From Lepidodermella squamata (Eukaryota > Gastrotricha), in NCBI GenBank assembly GCA_047495785.1, contig JBLDXI010000033.1, positions 558,001 through 622,000 of the forward strand: DNA of 64,000 nucleotides, written 5' to 3'. The notes beneath the pieces are model-generated. The model made no database searches. It had not been told where the DNA came from and saw only the letters and a list, made by a program, of their open reading frames with translations. Made by a program: the position numbers and the translations under genes. Below, piece by piece: positions 46,363-57,077 of this stretch (position 1 is its first letter; the number at the start of each line of letters is the position of its first letter).

Positions 46363-47327
46363 GATTCGGATGGTTATTTTGACGATTCTTATTTCCAATG
46401 TTAACCAATGACTTAGAAATAAAAAAAAAATTGGATTACCGGCTGGATTAGATACTTTGCATTTGGAATATGTTTTCCCTTTCGCCGTCTCCTGGTTTCA
46501 CAGAAACTTGTATTTAATTTAAGAGGAAAACTCTCAATTTTTATATTTCATCTTGACTTTGCCAAAGAGCTCTGATTTCCAAGCTTAAATCTGTCCAATA
46601 ATGAAACAGAATATTCAACCTGATGTTCTTTACGAACAAAACACATTCCGGCCCGTAGAGTTAGTAACGGAATGTGTTTTGTACTTATAGCATTATACTT
46701 CCGTCTTCCGTTTTGCAGGTCAAAGATCAAACGCACCCACGTGATCAAAACGTGTGATCAAAACACTGAACTTTTAAGTTTTTGCTACTGCGGTAGTTTT
46801 GTCATTTCGTCATTTCGTCACTATGAAAAACTTCCAAACTGAGAAAAAAGTAATAAAATGATGTCAACTGGAGTCGAACTATCAACCTCTAGTTTCCTGA
46901 GCTATAGTTTGAACCTAGAATCCATAAAGTCTTAGGTCCAAGATCTTAATTCCAATTAGAAATATTGTTGGTTCGTGTTACTTGGGAAAGAAGACCGGAG
47001 CCGTTATGGTGCAACTATTGTAGAATTATGGGAATATTTTATTCAATTCAATGATGGAGAAACAATTTATTTATAACATGCCAAAGATTTAATATTCAGT
47101 CAGTACCTCTGTAATTGATTTTAGTTACCTAAAGACATTCCGGGTTGTTGTTATCACCTATTTTAATCAATTCCAAAGTTCGTTCTTGTTGCCGAGAAAC
47201 GTATCAATGCGCGAATCTCCAACAAAAGTAAAAAAGATTGGCAGCCCATTTCGCCCTGCCGCTGATCGATCTGGGGGAACCAATTTTTTTACACGAAAAC
47301 AGCAGCAGTGTTGAAACATGAATTTTA
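46363..47327. other. Intergenic with a small hairpin
   Basis: No gene is seen. A perfect 15-bp inverted repeat (46636–46650 and 46668–46682, starting ACAAAACACATTCCG) has a 17-nt loop. Otherwise AT-rich. Confidence 0.5.
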
Positions 47328-50312
47328 ATGTTTAGCGCGATGGAATTTTCCGTAAAAAGCTTTGCATTTTTCTTGTTTCTTTCAGTGGGAACTTCGTGCG
47401 AAGAATGGCTGACTTTTCCTGAACACGACAACAAGTTGCCAAGCCAACTTGACGCTTTCCAAGAATTTCCTTCTCAAATTAAAGGCGAATGCGCATCAAC
47501 CTGCGAACAATATGGGGAGCAATGCACTAGTTTTGCTTTCAGCGAGAAGCTGGGGACTTGCAAGCTTTTCGAACATCAGAATGTGACTAACCCGCTGCCG
47601 GAACTATCCACTGATTTCGATAATGGCATGTATACAATGAACTTTCGCGTTAGTTTAACCTCAGACCCTGTTGCTCCGCCGTTTATAACTTGGAATTATA
47701 GAGATCGCAGTGTCCTTACGGATGGGTCTCTGATCCCACTTCCCTCAGGTGCTATCTAATGAGTTCACAAACCCTGACACGACCTCTTGCTTGGAAGGTC
47801 TGCGACGAAGCGCACATGTCGGAAATGGTGACGTTTCAGTCGGCGGCGCAGCGTGATTCGTTGTACGAGATTCTGAGTGAAAAGTACCCGGCTACAAGCA
47901 AGTGGTGGACGGGCTACTTCAAATTTGACAACAAACTCTGGCCGAGGCCAGTTCAAGGTATATCCTATTTCCTATTTCCTGAACCTCCTACCCAATCTAA
48001 AATAATTTCGGCGGCTAGAGCTCTCGGGTTACGTAAGGATTCGTGGCGAGTGCCAAGGTTCAGATCTTCTTTCGCAGCCGATATCAGCTACGTTGGAAGA
48101 ATGCGCAGCTAAATGTGACAAATCGTACAAAGAAGATTGCGTGTCCTTCACCTATAATCACCGTACATTTGATTGCTCATTGAAGCGACGAACTTGTAAC
48201 TTTGCGAACGGTAGCCTCTCAGCCGACCTTTGGACCTATGAAAAAGATTTTAATCGTCGACCACCGTCTCTGGAATTCGGTATCCGAATTGACCCATACA
48301 TGTATTTGCCTCCATACGGTCTCAATCGATACGACTGCTACCAGTTGTGTCGAAATCGAGTCGACTGTGTAGGTTATGTTCACACGCCAAGTCAAAACAA
48401 TCAATGTCGAATTTATTCGGGGTTGACCGGATCAAAAAATTACAGCGCGGCGGCGGACGATTCTCTGTACTATTTGAAGGATATTGACAGTTCACCGTGT
48501 ATTAAAGGCATGCGCTACCACGATACTTGTCTCGTCTGGAATGCCGTGGGAATGGCGTGGACTTTGGCTCAAGCTCAATGCCGCCAGACGGGTGGAATAT
48601 TGTACCGCCCAGTGGAGCACAGCCAGAAGTCGCTGATGGCGTACTCCTTAGTGGGCAGAGGTGGCATTTATGCAACAATGTATATTGATATGACTGATGC
48701 TGATGTCGAGGGTGTATTTAAAACGTTATACGATAAAGAAGACCTTGCTGATCCAATTTACGATAAGATGCCTTTTCAAGCTGGGTACGTTTAACTTATT
48801 TCCTTCGATCTCCACAAATCGATTTTCATTATTCTTAAAAACTTCGAATCTCCTAGATATACCAACGGGGGAACCTCGAAGAATTGCGCTGTCATGGTCG
48901 GTCCTGGTACGAACCAAACTAACAGTACCTACATGAGCGATTTGACCTGCAGCTCGAATCGATATCCCTTATGCGAGACCCGTCAGTCCTTGCTATTAGA
49001 ATATATATATCGAATGTAACGATTTTTTATTTTGCAGCGACGTCGCAATCATGGCCAACAACGTGTCGTCTCACCCCACCAGGAGCTGAATACATGGGTC
49101 AGCTATCGATCACATCATCCGGGACGCCATGCAGAAACTGGGCTTCGACTAATTACGTTACGCAATGGCGAAATTTCCCTGAACAACACACCGATCACTC
49201 GTATTGCAGAAATCCTGACCCGTCAGTGAGCGAGGATGGCGTTTGGTGTATTCGAGATGACACTGGCGATATCGAAACATGCGACGTGCCGATGTGTGGT
49301 AATCTTTACTTTCGTCAAAAAAGTGGAAACCTAGTTAACAATTTGATATTCAAAGCGGAAACTGATTGGAGTGACGATGTGGATATATCCAGCGATGCTA
49401 ATCAATATGCAGCTCTAACGTATGATCCAATGCAGGAGGACGGCTACAGCTGGACGGCCGAAACGCTGTTCAGCACCGCAAATGCTTTGTGCTCGATGCC
49501 TGTCGATTCATGTAAGCTTGTAATTGGTTTAGAAACAATATTAGAAACAAGCCCGCGTTGACTTAATTCATTGGTTTTGAATTCTTAAAATGAATTATTT
49601 TCACCCCACGCTGATCCCGCAGTAAATTCGGATGGGCAAAATTTTGCAAAGAAACCGAAATAGAAGTCACTTCTCAGTTCTTTCGGGCCTCTCAACGGTT
49701 TTCTTGAAACGGAAGTAGTTTTAATAAAGAAATGGAGAACGTAACGAGGTTATAGAGGTGTAGTTATTTACTACATTTTTCTTTTGCATCAATTTCTGCG
49801 CTCAATGTTTTGTGTAACAAGTGTTCAATGATTGATTCATTCTTTCTGCGTTTTCGAGGGTGTGAAAACTACTACCGCGGAAGCTGCTACAAAATCTACC
49901 GCTTGATGAAGAGCTTCTCGGACGCTGCTGCGATTTGCGCCTCGAATTCCTGGCATCTGGTAGCAATAACGTCAAATGAAGAACACGCGTTTCTTACAGG
50001 TCTGATAATGCAATTCTTCAGTGAGTTTTCATGTGTTTACGCTCATGTGCTAGCTATTCTCTATGAATCTCTTTCTCAGGGCGAAACACGACCCCGGCAT
50101 TCGGATTTCATATAGGCCTCATGGGCACAAGGCCGGACAACTACACTTGGATAAATGGCGAAGAATTTAGTTACACTCGCTGGAGTTGGAAGACAAAAGA
50201 AAACGGCATCGTCTGTGGTCACATTGGCCAATGGGGTTACGGTGATAGTTGGACTGACTTGCCGTGCTCTGTATTGTCATGGTTCATATGCGAAATCGAA
50301 CTTACGGAATAA
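47328..50312 (+). CDS. Secreted PAN / C-type lectin / kringle multidomain protein
   Basis: Eight exons: 47328–47648, 47711–47957, 48019–48032, 48078–48784, 48857–48981, 49038–49511, 49859–50020, 50080–50312; phases agree and give about 760 residues. A signal peptide (FAFFLFLSVGTSC) leads. Order: PAN/Apple (CASTCEQYGEQCTSFAF), CTLD1 (CPYGWVSDPTSLRCY … WWTGYFKFD), PAN (TLEECAAKCDKSYKEDCVSF), PAN (YDCYQLCRNRVDCVGY), CTLD2 (ending SNRYPLCET), kringle (GQLSITSSGTPCRNW … SYCRNPDP … CDVPMC), CTLD3 (CYKIYRLMKSF … YTWINGEEFSYTRWS). The third exon is only 14 nt and supplies ELSGY at the start of a PAN domain. The penultimate acceptor (TTTTCGAG) is weak. Such proteins bind sugars or proteins outside the cell; immune or matrix roles are guesses. 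Confidence 0.78.
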
Positions 50313-51121
50313 GTAATTACCTAATATGTACAGCATAAAAGATCACAGAGAACTAGAAAACTGGCAATTAATATATTCGATATTCGATACTCTCGAAGCT
50401 TTAATTACTGGCGTGAGATTTGGATGATATCGATGGGACGATATGATATCGAGTTTTTCCGCTTTTATATATTATTTATTCCATTTCATTTCTGTCATGA
50501 ATTCCGAAGCTGGACTTCTAGTTACCATGTTTCCGGTTCTGCCTGATTTTTCGGTATTCACTCTTCTTGCCCAGTATGCATAAAAAACACATTTCGTATT
50601 ACCGACCGATAATCGTTCTATGACAAAGATATTTTTGCGAGATCCTTTATCTTGAATACCTGGCCGAAAAGCCGATTTACCGTCATCAGACCTACTCCCC
50701 ACTCATATGCGCACTGCGATCGTGTGGGGGAGAAAACCCGGTTTATTGCAGCACTAGCCATTTTCCCGACGCTAACGTCGCAGCTAGTTACCTTGGAGTT
50801 TTAACTGTTATTCAAGCCGAATTCACTTCCAGCTATTTTGGTCGTTCCAGCTTTAAAAGGGTTTGATAACAGCCCACTAGCGGAGTACGACACAGAGTTC
50901 AAGCCCATAAAAATGTGAACCATTAGACATCGGCATTGCCGCATTTCGCACATTTGGCATTTCCAGCCGCAAAATAACTGCAAAACGGCGTTCATGCCAA
51001 AATATTTTCACTTGCTGAATATGGCAATGAAGGCATTCCATCGAAAAGCTATTTCAAAAAGCTTTTCATAACCTTCAAAAAACCTTCAGTTTTATTTTCT
51101 CAGTACTCATCAGTAGGAACA
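50313..51121. other. Intergenic
   Basis: No gene is called. About 50627–50680 shares a roughly 50-bp stretch with 58185–58240 (GATATTTTTGCGAG … CCTGGCCGA), a dispersed repeat or regulatory piece. A minus-strand frame at 50801–50995 contains a Cys-rich start (LFCGWKCQMCEMRQCRC) but has no signal peptide or homology and is not called. Confidence 0.4.
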
Positions 51122-51129
51122 GCTAAAAG

Positions 51130-52190
51130 CATAGATAAAAAAATATAGAAGATATGACACTCGCGATCTAGCCCTGTTATGTGAAAATAAAATCACGCGA
51201 CCTTTGGACCCTATACAAATGTATGGCGAAAGTTTCGACAATTTTTTTCTCCAAAACATCCATCTCGAATTTCGGTGCAAAAATTATGGAAAATTCGTAA
51301 TTTTTCGCATGATTTTATCACAAAATTTGAGCGCGCGGTACCGAAATTTGAATTTTTAGTCGTCAAAAAACCGAAATTTCGACATTTTTCATTCACAATT
51401 TTCTCACCACTACTGTTTTTTACGTGATTTCATATCGGCACGTTCCAAATAGTGCGATCTCGCTAATATTTTGCTCTTAATTTTTTACTTTTAGCGCATA
51501 AATACAGTCTTTATTCATCTATGCTTTAGCGTTAACATTCTTGTCATAAAATAAGCAGCCACATCCTCAGTCGGTTCCTTTTGGAAGGATTATTTCGACT
51601 TCATTGCTCACGTAGCAACCATAAAGGTTTCGGGGTATCCCAGATCCCAGCTTGTCCAGTGACAATTCGAAAGTCATTGGACATGCCTTGGTTTCTTTTT
51701 TTGCCGAAGCTCAAGACATGCCCAATGCCATCAACTCATAAAACTGGATGACTGGATCAACTCATAAAACGCATAAAAGAAGCATGAATTCATTTCGCTT
51801 CGGACACAAATTTTGAAAACAAAATAATAAGAGAACGCACTGCATTTTCCACGGCTCCAAGGTGAAAGAGTGATCAAAAATGAATTAGATTTAGGAAAAA
51901 AACACAAGTCGCACGCCGGATTTCCAAGCGTTGCCATGGCAACAGGGCTAGAAATAGTAACAAAATCCAAAATTATAGCCCTAGGTTACATGTGGAATCG
52001 CTGCCTGCAAATTATATCAGCGGGTGTCAAAAAAATCAAGTAATAAGCAATAATTTTCCCGTAATTTTTGGAGGATGATGTTTATTTTTAATTAATTTTT
52101 GAAATAATTGCAATACTGTGTATTTGACTGCAAAAAGGCATAACAGGAAGCACGCGCGAGTGTCATATCTTCAGTATTTTTTTATCTATG
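51130..52190. mobile_element. 1.06-kb terminal-inverted-repeat element with 8-bp target duplication
   Basis: Terminal inverted repeats 51130–51165 and 52155–52190 match at 34 of 36 positions, beginning CATAGATAAAAAAATA and containing GAAGATATGACACTCGCG. An exact 8-bp direct repeat GCTAAAAG flanks them (51122–51129 and 52191–52198). Interior frames are short and unlike transposases, so it is non-autonomous. It ends 14 bp from the stop of the minus-strand channel and probably supplies that gene's 3'UTR and polyadenylation context. Confidence 0.88.
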
Positions 52191-52204
52191 GCTAAAAGGC
52201 ATGT

Positions 52205-53428
52205 TCATATCCATGCTTTATCTATTGCTACGAAATAGACACTTAAGGAGATGGCGATTAGTGCAATGGAAGCGAGGCCTCCTACAATCAAATCTAACAA
52301 TCTACTGTATGAAATGCTCGGGCAACGAAGAGGGCTCGATCCAACTTTCCAACTGACCAACCTCCGAAAAACTTCCTTGTAAGTTCGAGTTAGGGCGAGA
52401 CTAACTAACGAGTATGTTGTGATTGCTAGGGCAAGGAGAGTACAGTTGTCCGTAAAGTTACTCAGCAGGATTTTCTGTGATTTCTGAGGAACTCTAGCGA
52501 GAATTTCACCCTGGAAAAAAGTTAGTGCCAATAGTATAGTCACCTGAAATACAGGTCTATCAGGCATATTAGGCGGCATTATCAACCCAGCAATGTCCAA
52601 GCTCATCAGGACCAATACTGGCGCAAGTAGATTGTTGATAAAGTACCAAGGATTTCGTTTGAAATTCAACTGAAAGATAACCAAGCTTCTTGCCCCAGAA
52701 ATATCGACGGTCCCGGTTGAGTAGCTGAATGAAACATATTTCCAGCTTGACCCAACACTTGGCATGAAAGCGTCATCGACCAAACTGGAATTCGAGACGG
52801 TAAAAATAGAGGCATTGTGGTGTTCCTGCATCACAAATGCAATGATGCAAGATTGGTTGTCGAACGGAAAGACAGCGTAATCCATCGGGCAGTGCGATGA
52901 AAACACTCCAATGCGCTGCCAAGAAAATTTAATGGTCTCGTTTTCTGGAGCATCCTTATTTGGTACGTAGCTAACAAACATGCGACTGGTGAACGTGTCT
53001 CCGAGACTGAAACTTAGAACTGCATTTTTGTGATGCATCTTCGGACGCCAGAATAGACTTTCATCGATGTAGAACAGAGTAGAATCGTTTTTCCTATAGT
53101 TCTGACAGGATAAGGACCATTCAAGGGTTAAACTTGCTGATAGATCCAGAGTTTCATCAGCATCATTGATGCCTTGAAAGCGCAAGACGTTGAAAACTAT
53201 GTTTATCGGCGTTACTTTGCAATCGTCGGGGTTCGATATCCTGCCATCTAAACAATTTGGAGTATAAATTGCTGGGCGGAAGTGAGGGCAAGCTCGGAGA
53301 AGCTCTGAACTTCTATCAATGACTAAATCGTTGGGTGCATTAGTTGAAGCCCATCGGTTCACCTCGGCGCCGGAGGCAATTATTGAGTGAAAAGAAGTGA
53401 TAACTATAGCAAATACTTTGAGGATCAT
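52205..53428 (-). CDS. Cys-loop ligand-gated ion channel subunit, diverged, intronless
   Basis: A 407-residue single-exon channel about 42 kb from the main array but of the same family. Signal peptide (ILKVFAIVITSFHSIIASG); Cys-loop CPMDYAVFPFDNQSC; N-terminal Cys pair in YTPNCLDG … DDC. The M1–M2 turn MPDRP precedes M2 TILLALTFFQGEILARVP, with Glu at about 17'. Several N-glycosylation motifs lie in the ectodomain (NDS, NET, NQS, NAS, NSS). The M3–M4 loop is about 30 residues. Shared intronless structure and the PDRP motif argue for one lineage expanded by duplication. Ligand unknown. Confidence 0.9.
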   Translation of the reverse strand: MILKVFAIVITSFHSIIASGAEVNRWASTNAPNDLVIDRSSELLRACPHFRPAIYTPNCLDGRISNPDDCKVTPINIVFNVLRFQGINDADETLDLSASLTLEWSLSCQNYRKNDSTLFYIDESLFWRPKMHHKNAVLSFSLGDTFTSRMFVSYVPNKDAPENETIKFSWQRIGVFSSHCPMDYAVFPFDNQSCIIAFVMQEHHNASIFTVSNSSLVDDAFMPSVGSSWKYVSFSYSTGTVDISGARSLVIFQLNFKRNPWYFINNLLAPVLVLMSLDIAGLIMPPNMPDRPVFQVTILLALTFFQGEILARVPQKSQKILLSNFTDNCTLLALAITTYSLVSLALTRTYKEVFRRLVSWKVGSSPLRCPSISYSRLLDLIVGGLASIALIAISLSVYFVAIDKAWI

Positions 53429-53912
53429 ATCTATGCAAATGGCAGAGTTCCAAATAATTCAGTCTTCGAAAAATAGGAATAATATAGTCAGATACGTATG
53501 CACCCCTGGAGGCTGGGTTGATTAAAATTTAACTTGTCTATGGCAGGGTAATATTTTGTATTTTAAACATGTTTATCAATAAATCCAGTTGTGAAGTTTG
53601 CGCAACCAGTAAATAGTTTGATTCCCGTGTTGATAGTAAATTTCTCGGTGGCAATACGTGACGGGATGACGCAAAGTGCTGCGGATAATCGGTAGATTCT
53701 AAAAACCAACTGACTGATGAAACTGACTGAATGTGATCATGATGGAATAAATTAATGACTAACGAGATAAAAAATGCGAATTGCCTTGGGCCTTGCGATC
53801 TGGAAAAAATGATGGTTCAATTCCACGAATCATCAATGCTTTCAATCGTGCTTTCAATCTGAGGCCTAATCATGGTTCTTTGAGAGCGCGATTTAAGAGC
53901 AACTACTTGAGA
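53429..53912. other. Intergenic upstream of the diverged channel
   Basis: No gene or repeat is seen. It should contain the promoter of the minus-strand channel gene. Confidence 0.4.
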
Positions 53913-54090
53913 TCAACGCATTAAGGGCAACCGATATTTCATAGCAGATGTCATTAAAGCAATTGTTAATGAAAAATCTAGAAAAAATTGACAAGCGACT
54001 TGATTGATTGATTTAAGGATCACAACAGCCTTTTTCCATATAGAAGGAACAGAACCTTGCACGAACGAAGCATTGTAGATGTAGGAAAGC
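53913..54090 (-). pseudogene. Reverse-transcriptase fragment of a non-LTR retrotransposon
   Basis: Minus-strand translation reads LLLSYIYNASFVQGSVPSIWKKAVVI, then after degenerate sequence LTIALMTSAMKY. This follows the N-terminal RT pattern of CR1/RTE-like LINEs (FNxSxxxGxVPxxWKxAxVIPxxK … RPISLTS). The PVPK and RPIS residues are lost and the catalytic region is absent. It abuts the broken peptide-gene copy at about 54090, so it probably inserted into it. Confidence 0.45.
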
Positions 54091-54183
54091 AGTAGAAGCC
54101 CAGCCAAGCAACCGAGAACTGCCACACAGGCACGATGGCGCCAAGCAGCTTGTAAAAAGATGCGGAAGGACACTGCATGCTAA
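54088..54183 (+). pseudogene. Broken copy of the small secreted-peptide gene
   Basis: Nucleotide similarity to exon 2 of the minus-strand gene at 55303–55535: the run CAGCCAAGCAACCGAGAACT is shared, followed by CGCCAAGCAGCT and GTAAAAAG. It is on the opposite strand. The signal-peptide exon is absent, and a small deletion shifts the frame between the pro-region and the basic segment. In the peptide frame it would end ACKKMRKDTAC then stop. Truncated on the left by the reverse-transcriptase fragment. Confidence 0.6.
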
Positions 54184-54330
54184 GCACCGGCGAAGCCACC
54201 CACTTCTCCCTAATAAGGTAGGACGAGCAATAGCTGTTGGGCTCTCGAACACCGATGCCGTTTCTGCTATCTTCACTCAATAAAACTGTTAACATGGAAT
54301 CGGAAATGTTTTTCGCAATCTTGATATTAC

Positions 54331-54412
54331 GGAGGCGCGGTGGCTCAATTGGGGCGGTGCGTATCTGAGTACTATCGCTCGGGACTGGGTTCAAGTTCCA
54401 GCGACGGAACCA
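54331..54412 (+). repeat. tRNA-like element, possible SINE head
   Basis: A Pol III A-box-like TGGCTCAATTGG (54341–54352) and B-box GGTTCAAGTTCC (54388–54399) lie 36 nt apart. A T-arm folds (CTGGG … TCCAG), but no matching acceptor stem is found, so it is not a functional tRNA. It is likely the head of a tRNA-derived SINE; the 3' end is not defined. Confidence 0.5.
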
Positions 54413-55302
54413 AGATGGAGCACTTTCTTGGCCCAGCGGAGGTTTTACCAATCCATCGCATTACAAAGGAAACAATTTGGAGGTTGGGAGAGTAAGCTAG
54501 ACTGTTACGGTCGATTCAAGTATAGTTACTTTTTCACCTTCGCCATGCCATTCGCATGGTTGATCGGTAGAAAAAACCGAATGCATCAAAAGCAATAGTA
54601 TGCTGTTTCTATTTTAGGCGAGCTGATCTGTGGGCCACCCCGCGACATGAGAGAAATTTTCCTTTCATCACACAACCGCGTCCCAGCTACCTATTTGCTA
54701 ACTTGAACCAAAGGAAATGTAGTGATGCAGCACGCACAGCAAAATTATTTGATAAACAAATGGATATTAAAGCAGCTGATATTATCGTTTTTTGAAGCCT
54801 TCATTTGACAATTCGTCGTTGTAGTGCGGCTAAAAGTCCTATCTCCAAAACAATTCATTTCGAGATTATTCGAAAAAACAGCTTTATTTCCAAAATATTC
54901 ATTAAAAAATGTCACTGGTGTGAAAAATAGGGGTAATCAAACCCGGCGGATCGAATGGCGCCGGCCATTTTTACCGGTGACGCATCGTTATTGCACAATA
55001 AGGACATTCGCTGCAGATAGGACTTTTTAGTGGATTTTTTCATTTTTTGTTCGTGTTTTTTTAAGGTTGTGGTTCGAGTCCTTACGAAAGCATTCATTTT
55101 GGGCCGATTTTTGCCGACTCATTTTCACTTGGCATCGAATACCGCACTGAGTCATCGCCATTTTTTGTCGTGATCTGGACGTGAACTGGAAAAACCCAAT
55201 TTCGATTTTTGATGGAGATAGGACTTTTAGCGACGAATTCTGCCCATCTCTTGCCTCTCACGTGACTCATCCTCCTCTGCTCATATCGTGCGATAGCAGC
55301 TA
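54413..55302. other. Intergenic, AT-rich
   Basis: May include the body of the tRNA-derived element at the left. No gene is recognised. Confidence 0.35.
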
Positions 55303-55535
55303 TCAGGCCTTCACGCAATTGCACGTTATCCTGCATTTGTATTTATAGCCCTTTTTACGAGCTGCTTGGCGCGCCTGTGGCTGTGGCAGTTCTCGGTTGC
55401 TTGGCTGAGCTTCAGCTCCAGCATTGCTGAAAATGGCTGATGACACCTAAGCGAAATAATAGTAGACCAACATTTTATTTATACATGAGCAATTAAACGT
55501 ACCAGAAGAGCTAGAATAACTGCAAATTTAAGCAT
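55303..55535 (-). CDS. Small secreted Cys-containing peptide, copy 1
   Basis: Exons 55535–55503 and 55446–55303, split by a 56-nt GTACGT…TTAG intron, encode 58 residues. Exon 1 is MLKFAVILALL, the hydrophobic start of a signal peptide that finishes in exon 2 (VSSAIFSNAGAEA). A Gln/Pro-rich spacer (QPSNRELPQPQ) leads to a basic segment with a RKK cleavage-like site, and the tail carries a C-x3-C-x-C motif two residues before the end. Copy 2 (56822–57077) has the same exon structure, signal peptide and terminal Cys motif, and the upstream DNA of both is homologous. Function unknown: antimicrobial, hormone-like or toxin-like are all possible from such a layout. Too short for ordinary ORF calling. 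Confidence 0.7.
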
Positions 55536-55639
55536 TTTCAAACTTGAAAATAATAGAAAAAAAACTTCAAACGAAAAGATAGCCAATGATGTGAGAAGCG
55601 CTGCTCATCTCGAAAGAATGTTCTGACTGCTGGGCAAAT

Positions 55640-55828
55640 ACAAGATAGAACGCCAAACTTGAGGTGAATTCACGGACCGCTGAATACCACATTTTTCATA
55701 CTTCTACGCCATACTGCCGTTGCTGGCTCCATGTGATGAGTATTCAGCTAGCCCCTCGATTTCGCAATTTTTTATATTCACCCTAAACGAATCCACTAAA
55801 CGAGTGAAACAATTTGATGATAAGGGAA
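55640..55828 (-). promoter_or_regulatory. Conserved upstream region of peptide gene copy 1
   Basis: About 55640–55825 is closely similar to 57265–57360 plus 58121–58160, which lie upstream of copy 2. Shared blocks include AACGCCAAACTTGAGG, ATTCAGCTAGCCCCTCG and GAATCCACTAAACGAGTGAA. Conservation next to both genes suggests promoter sequence, although a recent duplication alone would also explain it. Confidence 0.5.
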
Positions 55829-55956
55829 TACTCTATGGCTAGCCATGGAGAAATAAAATTTCCCCCCGATCTGGAACCCCTAGATTCGTTTGCCAAACTC
55901 ACTCGGGGTTCCAGATCGGGGGGAAATTTTATTTCTCCATGGCTAGCCATAGAGTA
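55829..55956. repeat. Perfect hairpin, 52-bp arms, 24-nt loop
   Basis: Arms 55829–55880 and 55905–55956 are exact reverse complements; the left arm starts TACTCTATGGCTAGCCATGG. Lies in DNA present upstream of peptide gene copy 1 but absent from the matching place near copy 2, so it belongs to an inserted foldback element (about 55826–56488). Confidence 0.95.
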
Positions 55957-56301
55957 ATGCTATTCCTACATGCGCACTATCTGGAGCCACTTTTTAGGGT
56001 GCTAAAGAGGCATACCCCTGTGAAAATAGCATAAAAAATTGAAATAAAAAGCCCGCCTTAAAATTTTTAATTTAGCCATAGAGAAATTTAATTTCTCCTA
56101 TGATTGAGGCTAAAAAACGATACAGAAATAGTGTTTCTGTATTCCTGTACAATACAGAAACACTTTTATTAAGATGGACTTTTTATTTTCGCATTTTCCT
56201 ATATAAATGGCGTACAAGATCACTTTTTCCCGCACTTTCTAGCAACGCTTCTCCGAGTTTTTAGCAGATACAGAGGAGAAAAGCAATCTCGGATTTACTC
56301 C

Positions 56302-56404
56302 GAATACAGAAACACTTTTCTTGTACGAATGACTGTATGAATCGAGGTTCCTGCGGAACCTCGATTCATACAGTCATTCGTACAAGAAAAGTGTTTCTGT
56401 ATTC
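56302..56404. repeat. Perfect hairpin, 50-bp arms, 3-nt loop
   Basis: Arms 56302–56351 and 56355–56404 are exact reverse complements; the left arm starts GAATACAGAAACACTTTTCT. A related shorter inverted repeat (AGTGTTTCTGTATT) occurs near 56135–56170. Part of the same inserted region as the 52-bp hairpin. Confidence 0.95.
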
Positions 56405-56821
56405 TGAGCCATCCAAGATTGCTTAATTCCCAATGGCTAGATTTTACCATGCGCATGTAGGAATAGGATTAACATAGAGAATAGAGGATTAAGAATGATT
56501 AATAGGAAAAAATGATGGAATAAAGATAATGTTTTGCTATGCTGATGATGGCAAATACTCATATGAAATGCTCAATTACTTCGCCTTTACGAATTTAATT
56601 TATTCGCCTCGTCGCAACGCCCAACGCTGCATGCCGCATGCCGCCTTGCTTTCATAGATCCGTAGGTAACATCTCGCCAAATTTAACAAAAAACATGCTG
56701 CCAGTCAATTTAATCAATTATTTCTCGAATTCTCAGTACAATTGTTCACGATTTTTTAAATACATCCCTCTCCTCGCGACATTTATCTCGCACTCGCTGG
56801 CGGCAAATTGGCATCGAATCA

Positions 56822-57077
56822 TCACTTTCTATTAGAGAAACAAACGCAAATGTCATTACAGCAAAATTCTCGAGTATGCGGGGGGCATTGTACACGTGCT
56901 GCCTCCTGCGGCTGCTCAGCGTTGCGGCTGCTCGGCTGCGTTTCAGCTACTTCGATTTCGGCATTGGCGATAATGGCTGAAGATAACTGCATTAAACGAT
57001 AATTTGATGAAGCTTTTGACAATTTCGAGCGAAAAAGAACCTACCAGAAGAACCAAGACTGCTGCAAATTTCACCAT
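56822..57077 (-). CDS. Small secreted Cys-rich peptide, copy 2
   Basis: Exons 57077–57045 and 56986–56822 (58-nt intron, GTAGGT…GCAG) encode 65 residues. Exon 1 is MVKFAAVLVLL and, with LSSAIIANA in exon 2, forms a signal peptide. An acidic Gln-rich pro-region follows (AETQPSSRNAEQPQ), then a five-cysteine tail VQCPPHTREFCCNDICVC. The terminal C-x3-C-x-C is shared with copy 1 (55303–55535); two further Cys are extra. Intron position (after 11 codons) and phase are identical in both. The tail resembles small disulfide-bonded defence or venom peptides in general layout only. Expressed role unknown. Confidence 0.7.

Noticed and set aside
50801-50995. Minus-strand Cys-rich peptide starting NAVLQLFCGWKCQMC
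   Set aside because: No signal peptide, no shared exon structure with the peptide genes at 55–57 kb, and the Cys run ends in unrelated sequence.
54331-54412. Functional tRNA gene
   Set aside because: A- and B-box-like motifs and a T-arm are present, but no acceptor stem pairs and the D and anticodon arms do not fold.
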